Positions 42,009-50,400 of a stretch of 64,000 bases of DNA are shown here, piece after piece. The stretch spans positions 62,001 to 126,000 of the forward strand of contig JAIXWR010000046.1 in NCBI GenBank assembly GCA_027491155.1, in the 5' to 3' direction. The notes under the pieces were generated by a model, which worked only from the letters and a program-made list of their open reading frames with translations, searched no databases and was not told where the DNA came from. How positions within the stretch are numbered: position 1 is the first letter of the stretch; each line of letters starts with the position of its first letter. The DNA is from Verrucomicrobiaceae bacterium (lineage in GTDB: Bacteria > Verrucomicrobiota > Verrucomicrobiia > Verrucomicrobiales > Akkermansiaceae). The translations under genes were made by a program, and so were the position numbers.

Positions 42009-43817
42009 TTGAAAGCCTTCATTGCACTCCTCTTCCCCTTGCTGGTCTCGCTACCGGTGGCCCCCGCCGGTGACGACCCCGTTGTCGATCCGCCGGTCCC
42101 GGGCCTCGCCGCGTCGGCGCCCCTTCCCCTCGCTGGCGATGCCGGCACCGGGAATCTGGCGCCGCATCAACGCGCGATCCTCGGGTCGAAGTCGCCGCCG
42201 CCGGTCACCACCCGCTTCCGCTTCGATGCCCCGCCCCGTCCGCGCTTCACGGAGGAGGAGCGAAAACAGCAGCGCGAGCGCGGCAGCGGGCTGCTGCCAC
42301 TGGTCCGCGCGGCCTTCGATGCCGGTGCGGCGGAAGTTCGGGTGCCACCCGGCCACTACCGGTTTGCCTCCGCTGCTAAGCAGGGCGGCAAGGCGGAATA
42401 TGCCCTCTTGTTCGACGGACTGCGGCGCGGCGATGACCGGCCCTTCGTCATCGATGCCACGGGCGCGACGCTTTGGTTCGATCTGCCGGACACCCAGATG
42501 CCGCCAGGCCACCGCTGTGTCGGTTTTCGCAACTGCAGCAATCTCGTCCTCCGCGGCGCGACCCTCGCGCGGGCCACCCCGGGGCAGATCGAAGGCCGCA
42601 TCACCCGGATCGACCGCTCGAACAAGCGCTTCGAAATCGAACCTTCACCGGGCGTGACCGTGCCCGAACGATTCAACGGCAGCGACGAGCAGCGCCTGCT
42701 CCCCTTCAAGAGCGACGGCCGCTTTTGCGCCCCGCTCTACGACCTCCAGCCCGGCATCCGCAAGCTGCGCTACTCCGGCATCGTGCCGTCCGAGAACGGA
42801 CGCTATTGGGTCACCTTGCGCGATCCCGACCTGATGGAGCGCATCCACGACGCGGGCTGGGAGCGCCGCTTCGGCGAGCTCGGCGTGCTGCGCGTCGGCG
42901 ACGGACTCTGCTGCCTCTACGTCACCGGCGCGGCCATCACGCTGGAGAATTCCGGCAACCTGACGATGCACGGATTGAACGTCCACGTCGACAAGGGTGG
43001 CCCCGTCGAGGTCGGCGGCGACGGCGCGCACCTGTGGAAGGATTGTTTTTTCGGCCCGCAGCCGGGCACCTGCCAGTGGAAGGGCGCGGACGGCTTTCTT
43101 TCCCGCTCGCTGCGCCACGGCAGCACCTTCGACAACGTCACGATCCGCCACACCGCCGACGACCTCGCCAATTTCCACGGCATCTGGGGCAAGGTGCGAT
43201 CGGTCTCCGGCCACCAGCTGACCTTCGAGCGCAACGCCTCGCTCCGCCCCACCCTCGGCAACGCCCGGGCCGGCGACCGCTTGCGCTTTATCCACCGCGA
43301 AAGCGGCGAGTTCCTCGGCGAGGCGAAGCTGGTTTCGCTCAAGGAGTTCACCGTCACGCTCGACCGCGACGCCACCCCCTTTTCCGCAGGCCAGGCATCG
43401 TGGCCGGATCACGAATGCGCGGGCTGGACCGTGCAGAACTGCCGCTGGGAGGACTCCTTCCAACGGCTTCTCATCATGTCCGGCCCCGGCACCATCCGCG
43501 GCAACACCTTCTCGCGCTGGGGCGGCGGCATCGTCCTAAACACCGGCATGGGCACCGTCGGCGGCATTCCCAGCGGCATCACCATCGAAGGCAACACCTT
43601 CACCGACATCGCCCCCCGCCCGAACGGCATGGCCATCGAAGCCCGCGCGCACAACGCCCGCGGCCGCGACGGCATCCCGCCCATCGAACGCCTCGTGATC
43701 ACCGGCAACACCTTCATCCGCTCCGGCGGACCGGACTTCAAGATCATCGGCGCCCCGCAGTGCCGCATCGAAGGCAACCGCTTCGAAGCGCCCGCCCCCG
43801 ACTCCACGCCCGAATGA
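42009..43817 (+). CDS. Exported right-handed parallel beta-helix protein
   Basis: The 602-aa product starts at a TTG 14 bases after the PL1-like stop. No in-frame ATG gives a signal peptide, whereas this TTG yields MKAFIALLFPLLVSLPVAPA. Residues ~100-590 show beta-helix coils: FRNCSNLVLRGATLARATPG, TLENSGNLTMHGLNVHV, TFDNVTIRHTADDLANFHG, GITIEGNTFTDI, LVITGNTFIRSG and CRIEGNRFEAP. The double-Asp TADDLANFHG turn and HVDKGG loop are candidate catalytic sites of the kind found in beta-helix glycosidases such as GH28, GH110 and PL families. I cannot choose among these. Its stop overlaps a C-terminal-module fragment. Confidence 0.8.
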   Translation: MKAFIALLFPLLVSLPVAPAGDDPVVDPPVPGLAASAPLPLAGDAGTGNLAPHQRAILGSKSPPPVTTRFRFDAPPRPRFTEEERKQQRERGSGLLPLVRAAFDAGAAEVRVPPGHYRFASAAKQGGKAEYALLFDGLRRGDDRPFVIDATGATLWFDLPDTQMPPGHRCVGFRNCSNLVLRGATLARATPGQIEGRITRIDRSNKRFEIEPSPGVTVPERFNGSDEQRLLPFKSDGRFCAPLYDLQPGIRKLRYSGIVPSENGRYWVTLRDPDLMERIHDAGWERRFGELGVLRVGDGLCCLYVTGAAITLENSGNLTMHGLNVHVDKGGPVEVGGDGAHLWKDCFFGPQPGTCQWKGADGFLSRSLRHGSTFDNVTIRHTADDLANFHGIWGKVRSVSGHQLTFERNASLRPTLGNARAGDRLRFIHRESGEFLGEAKLVSLKEFTVTLDRDATPFSAGQASWPDHECAGWTVQNCRWEDSFQRLLIMSGPGTIRGNTFSRWGGGIVLNTGMGTVGGIPSGITIEGNTFTDIAPRPNGMAIEARAHNARGRDGIPPIERLVITGNTFIRSGGPDFKIIGAPQCRIEGNRFEAPAPDSTPE

Positions 43818-44011
43818 ACACCGCCCTCGCGGATGGCTTCGGTTTTGCGGTCGAGTGGAACGACACACTCGTGACCGGAGCCTGGAGCAATGCCGGCGTC
43901 TCCGAACAGACCCTGGGCGACAACGGCAACCTGCAAACCGTCCGCGCCAGCCTTTCCACGGGCACGGCAGCAAGGCGCTTCCTCCGCCTCCGGGTCACCC
44001 CGCCTCCCTGA
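43814..44011 (+). pseudogene. Orphan fragment of the shared C-terminal module
   Basis: Sixty-five codons beginning at an ATG that overlaps the beta-helix stop (ATGA) encode ALADGFGFAVEWNDTLVTGA and end ARRFLRLRVTPPP. This is the second half of the C-terminal module, and aligns almost without gaps to the end of the PL1-like protein (roughly three residues in four identical by eye). The calcium-loop first half is missing and there is no signal peptide, so as a separate gene it would make an unexported stub. It is most simply a remnant left by recombination. Alternatively, a frameshift in the beta-helix gene has cut its own C-terminus off, which would require loss of the first half as well. Confidence 0.7.
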
Positions 44012-44045
44012 TCCGCCCGGCCGTCAAGCAGCCAGCCGAGAAAAA

Positions 44046-44118
<73 letters not shown>

Positions 44119-44415
44119 TGGAGTCCGGAACGCCGGGAAGAGTTGGCGGGAGCTGCTTGAAATGGCAAGCACCGACACCCGGGGGATCCGCAACGAACAC
44201 TCCACCCGGGGCCGCGGAGGGGACAATCCTGACCGGGTGATCGACGCGGGCCACCCGTGCCCGGATCAGCAATCCCTTGAGAAAATGACAAATCGCCCAA
44301 AAAATCTTCCGACAGCTTGACGCCGAATTGCGGATCTGTTCGGTTCCTAGCCTACTGGAGCGCCGCCAAGGACGCGAAACCAGAGAACCCAAACGTCCCC
44401 AACCCCTCAGAACCC
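44119..44415. other. 297-base intergenic region between tRNA and large PATR gene
   Basis: This gap must contain the promoters of the tRNA (leftward) and of the 2,721-aa gene (rightward). It turns AT-richer from about 44275 to 44345. TTGACG occurs at 44317-44322 but no -10 lies at the right distance. I see no ORF, repeat or clear hairpin. Confidence 0.4.
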
Positions 44416-47400
44416 ATGAAGCCGAAATTCACATTCGTCCGCTATCGCGTCTCCCGTCGTTTCAGCATCCCCGGCGTTCTCGCGATCGCGGTGGCCATGG
44501 CTCTGGCATCAAAGCCCGCCCGCGCCGCCAGCGGCAGCTGGGCCCTCACCACTGGTGGAAGCTGGGGAACAGCGGCCAACTGGTCTCCCGTTGCCGTTCC
44601 TGGCAATGCCATCAACGACACGATCACTTTCAATACCAACCTCACAGCCAACGTAACGATCACCCTCGACGGCGGCCGGACCGTGGGCGACCTGAACATC
44701 GGCGACTCCACCACGGGGTTCTTCAGCTATGCCATCAATGCAGGCACCGGCGGCACCCTGACGATGGATGCCACCACCTCTCCGGCTTCCATCGACTTCC
44801 TCAACGCAGGAACCGCATCCGCCACCAACTCGATCGGCGCGGGCCTCACTCTCATCGATGCCACCGTCATCCGTTCGAACAATGACAAGGTGCAAACCCT
44901 CGGCGGCGTGATCAACGACGGCGCCGCGACCCTCGGCCTGACCTTCAACAACGACGTCAACGGCACCGCCGCCGCCGCGGCGACCAACCAGGGCCAGTTC
45001 GTCCTCAGCGTGGCCAACACCTATGACGGCGGCACTTCCATTTCCGACGTTCGGGTCGCATCAGGCATCGCCGCGGGCTTCGGCACCGGCGCGGTGAGCA
45101 TCGCCGGGGCCGGTCAGGCCTATCTCACCGGTGGCACCCACACGAACACCTTCAACCTGAACAGCACCGGCTGGGTGGAGTCCGCCGGCAACCTGGGGGC
45201 CTTGCGAGTCGAGGCAGCCACCCTCTCCGGCACCATCAACCTCCAGCGCAACAGCGAGATCGGAGTCAACTCCGGCACCGGCACCATCTCCGGTGCGATC
45301 AATGGCTCGTTCGCCCTGACCAAAACCCGTGGCGCCCTGTTGACCCTCACCGGCAACAGCAACTACGCCGGCATCACCACCGTCCGCGACGGCCAGCTTC
45401 GCCTCGGCAGCGCCGGCGCGCTGGGCAACAGCCCGACGGTGATCGTTCAGAATCCGGACAACCCCGGAGCGGCCGACACCAACACCCTCCAACTCACCGG
45501 CGGCCTCACCTTTGGCGCGGGCCGCACGCTGATCCTGCGCAACGATTCGACCAGCAACGCGGTGAACGCGCGCACCGCCCTCGAAAACGTCTCGGGCACC
45601 AACAACACCTGGGCGGGCAGCATCGTGCTGGAAGGTGGCCTCAACCAGACCATCACCTCGGCGGGCAATACCCTGACGATTTCCGGGAACATCACCCAGG
45701 GCGTCACACCGTCCACCCAGCTCTTCATCCGCGGCAACGGCGCCGGCGTGCTGACCGGCAACCTGAACATCGGCTCCGCCAATCTCTTCAAGACGGACGG
45801 CGGCACCTGGACCTTCAACTCGTCCGGCCACGTTTACAGCGCGCTGGGCATCGGCAACGGCACCCTGGTCGCCAACACCACCAACGCCTTCAATCCGACG
45901 ACCGCCTTCACCTTGGGCGAGAACAACGCGAACAATACCCGGCTGACGATCAACTCCGGCTTCACCCAGTCCTTCGCGTCGATCTCGACCTTCCCCACCA
46001 CCAACGGCTCCCACACCATCGACGGTGCCGGCTCGCTGGACGTCGGGGCCGGCGGCACGGTCGTCACGGTCAACGAAGGCACCGCCGTCAACGACCTCAC
46101 CATCACCGCCGGCATCGTCGGTGCGGGCGGCATCACCAAGGCCGGCGCGGGCAACCTGCAGCTCAACAACACGACCAGCGGACCCGTCGCCGTCACCGGC
46201 GGCACCCTGAGCGGCAACCCCACCCTGGGAGGCTTGACGCTGGCCCCCGGCACCACGCTCGCACCCGGCACGACCACCACCGCCGGCACGGTCACGACCT
46301 CGAGCCTGGCCCTCACCGATGGCACGATCGCCGTCAACCTGGGCTCCAATGGCTCGGATCTGATCAACGTCACCAACTCCGGCGGTCTCACCCAAAGTGG
46401 AACCACCTCCATCACGGTGACCCCGAACGGCGGCTTCAGCCCGCTCTCCACCTTCTATCCGGTCATCACCTACAGCGGCACGTCCCCCGGAGTCGCCGGG
46501 TTCACCGTCGGCACCCTGCCGGGACGCCTGGCCGGCAGTGTCACCGACACCGGAAGTGCCATCGGCATCACCGCCACCAACGACCGCATCATCTGGACCG
46601 GAGCCGCGGCCAACGGCAACTGGGACGTCAACACGACCGCCAACTGGAAGAAGTCCAGCGACAGCCTGGGGACGAACTTCCTCGCGCTCGACGACGTGAT
46701 CTTCAACGACGACGGGATCGCCCAGAACCTGATCGCCCTGGCCGGCACCATCAACCCGCTCCGCGTCGAGTTCGCCCATACCACCGGGAACACCTACAGG
46801 CTGGCCAGCGGCACCCTCTCCGGGGAGGGGCCGATGCCCCTGCTGGTCAACGGCGGCGGCACCCTGGTCCTGGCGAACACCAACACTTACACCGGCGCCA
46901 CGACCGTCACCAACAACAGCACGTTGGAGGTGGACCAGAGCACCGGCACATTGACGGGCACCAGCGGTGTCCTGGTGGATGCCGGATCCACCCTCAAGCT
47001 CGCCCAAAACAACGGGAACATCGCCTTCAACCGCAACATCTCGGGTGCGGGCACCGTGCTGGTCGATGCCAACGTGTCCGGCGTCGCCGGACCGCGCGAT
47101 GTCGCCTTGACCGGCAACAACAGCGGCTTCAGCGGCACCTTGGACCTCGACCCGAGCGGCACCTTCGCCACCAACGGCACCTTCCGGACCAACGCCGCGG
47201 TGAACCAGAGCAACCTGGGAACCGCCAATGTCATCGTCCGGGACGGCGCCCAGTTGTGGATGGGCGGCACCACCATCGCCAACACCCTCACGCTGACCGG
47301 CGCAGGATACGCAGAGCCCTCGGGAGGCCCCGTTGCAACCGCCGCGACCGGCGCGGACGGCAGCACCCCCTCGGTTCCGGCGCTGGCCTACGCTGGCATC

Positions 47401-50400
47401 GGCGCGGTCCGCATGGATAACAACGGCATCCTGTCGGGCAACATCACGCTCGCCGGCCCCGCCAAGATCATGCCCTACAACGGCACCGGCACCCTCAGCG
47501 GCACCGTCACCAATACCGGCGCCACCGATGACCTCGTCATCGGCGGTGGCGCCGCGGGCACCAACGTGTTCCTCACCGGCGACAGCTCCGGGCTGGAGCG
47601 CATCTGGGTCAATGGCGGCGGCACCGCAGGCACCAACCAGCTTCTGGTCGGCAACAACACCACCACCGGAACCCTCGGCACCGGCGATGTGATCCTCTAT
47701 CAGGATCTGGCGGCGGCCACCTTGCGCTTCCAGCGCAGCGACGGCTACACCCTGGGCGCGGGCCAGAAGATCCTCGCCGCCCACAACGGAACCGCGACCA
47801 ACCTGACCAAGTCCAAGGTCACCATCAACACCCCCGGCACCGGGGTCGTCCTCAACGGCGGCACGGTCGACCTTTCCGACGGCACCAACGGCGGCAACTT
47901 CTACGTCGGCGGCTTCGACGGCGGAAACGGCATCAACGGCTCGAAGCTCACGATCGACGCGGGCTCCACCGTCCAAGCGGCCAACTTCTTCCTCGGCGAC
48001 CAGTCCGGCATCTCCGGCACCGTGGACCAGAGCGCCGGCGATGTTTCCGTCATCAATCAGATCCGCGTCGGCCACTACTCGAACAACACCTCCACCTACA
48101 CCATCGGCAGTGGCACCCTCGCCATCACGGGCACTCCCCTCGCGGAACCCAGTGCCGGAGGTGAGGCAGCCGGCGTCCTCTACATCGGCATCGACGGAAC
48201 CGGCATCTTCAACCAGTCCGGCGGCACGGTCAGCGTCCCCGCCGTGGTGCTCGACAACCGCGGCGCGACCGGAGGGGCCGACCAATACAACCTCTCGGGC
48301 GGCACCCTGCAACTGAACTCCAGCTACGGCCTCGTCGGGCGCAACCCCGATGCAATCGTCGCCCTCTCGGGAGGCACGATCCGGAACACCGGGTCCACCG
48401 TGGACGTGGCGATCAATGCGTCCAACATCACGACCTCGGGCACGACCACGCTGGACACGAACATCCCGGGGAACACCATCAGCCTGATGTCGTCGATCAC
48501 CGGCGCCGGGACGCTCTTGACCACGGGTGGCGGTGTCATCGAACTCCAGCCGGACAGCAATACCCAGAAAACCAGCGTCTCCACCGGCACCGGCACGCAA
48601 TCGATCAGCGCGATCCTCGCGGGCACCAGTGCCTTCACCAAACTGGGCACCGGCACCACGACACTCAGCGCGGCGAACACTTACAGCGGCGCAACCACCA
48701 TCAGCGCGGGACGGCTCAATCTCACGGGCAGCGTGGCGAACTCGGCGCTGACCGCCAACAACACCACGGTGCTGGGTGGCGAGGGCTCCGCGGCGTCGCT
48801 CACCTTCGGCACCGCCGGCACCGACACCGCCACGCTGGTCATTGACGGCGTCAGCCCGGGAGCGATCACCTCCGCGGGAGCGCTCACCGTCAACGGAACG
48901 GTGAACGTGGACTTCAGCGTTCTGCCCACCGCCACCACGGGCATCGTCGTGCTCAACCATGGCGGCACCACCGCCACCCCTGCGAACTTCGCGCTGGCAA
49001 ACGCCGCGAACTTCAGACCCGCGACGTTCACCGTGAACCCCGCCACCGTGACCATGGACCTGGGCAAGGCGGCCCTGGTCTGGGACGGTAGCACGGCGAC
49101 CTGGGAGATTGGTGGAACGGAGAACGACTGGAACGGTGTCACCCCGGAGAACTTCTTCAACAACGACGACGTGACCTTCGATGACAGCCTGGTGGCGGCA
49201 AACCAGACGATCACCATGGCCGCCGGCCTGCAGCCCGGTTCGATCACGGTCAACAATTCGACCTACACCTACGCCCTGACCGGCGGCGGCATCGCCGGCA
49301 GCACCGGCATCACCAAGACTGGCAGCCTCGGGCTCGACCTCGGGGGCACCAACTCCTACACCGGCGCGGTTTCGGTCAACAACGGCATCCTGAAGATCAC
49401 CAGCACCACCGCCCTCGGATCGACGGCGGGCGGGACCACCGTCTCCGGCACCGGGACTCTCGATATCGGCGGCATCGCAACGGCCAACGCCCTGAACATC
49501 CAGGGTGAGGCCGTGACCATCTCCGGCGCCGGCGTCGGCGGGGCCGGTGCCATCATCAACAGCAGCGCCGTCGACCAGCAGAATGCCTTCGGCCTGGTCA
49601 CCCTCGCCGGGAATGCCTCCATCGGCGGCACCGCCCGCTGGGACATCCGCGGAGCAAGCTCGCTACTCAACCTCGCCGGCAACAAGCTGACCAAGGTGGG
49701 CAGCAACCTGGTCTATGCCACGGTCGACGGAACCATCAGTTCCGGCGACGTCGAGGTCAACAGCGGGACCCTCGCCATCTGGAACGGCACCGTGCTCGGT
49801 GCCGGCGACATCAAGGTGAATCCCGGTGCCGTCCTCGAACTCAGCAACATGGTGGCCGGCAAGTTCGACCGCCAGATCACGCTCAACGGCGGCTCGATCA
49901 CCAGCGCCAGCACCAACGGGGCCACCAGCGGCGGCAGCGTGATCTACACCGCGGCCTCCACGATCAACAATGCCAACAACCTGACCCTGTCCGGTGCCAT
50001 CACGGAAACCGGCGGATCGTATGATCTGGTCAAAACCGGTGGAGGCACGCTGATCCTCACCGGAACCAACGGCCTGACCGGAAAAGTCAATGTCTCGGCC
50101 GGTATCCTGCGGGTGCCGAGCGACGCGCTGCTCGGACCGGCAACCGGTGCGGACGCGATCACGCTTCAAGCCGGCGGCAGGCTCCAGGCGGGCACCGCCA
50201 CCGCCGGGGTGGATCTCACGCTGTCCTCAAGCAAGGGAATCACCCTGCCGTCCGGCGACGGCGGCTTCCATGTGTGGACCGGCTTCAGCTTGAACTACGC
50301 CGGCGCGATCACCGGCCCGGGGAACCTGACGAAGACCGACGGCGGGACCCTCGTTTACACCGGAACGGCGGACCACACCGGTGCGACCACCATCAACGGC

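Noticed and set aside
15339-44011. Prophage or integrative element
   Set aside because: No integrase, transposase, phage structural gene or attachment repeat is visible, and composition matches the flanks.
44317-44356. TTGACG as a -35 element for the 2,721-aa gene
   Set aside because: No -10-like sequence lies 16-18 bases downstream.
45061-48960. Minus-strand open frame of 1,299 codons opposite the large PATR gene
   Set aside because: Its translation is low-complexity Gly/Ala/Val/Arg/Asp sequence, the mirror of Gly/Thr/Asn-rich beta-helix codons in GC-rich DNA. The plus-strand frame has a signal peptide and recognisable repeats.
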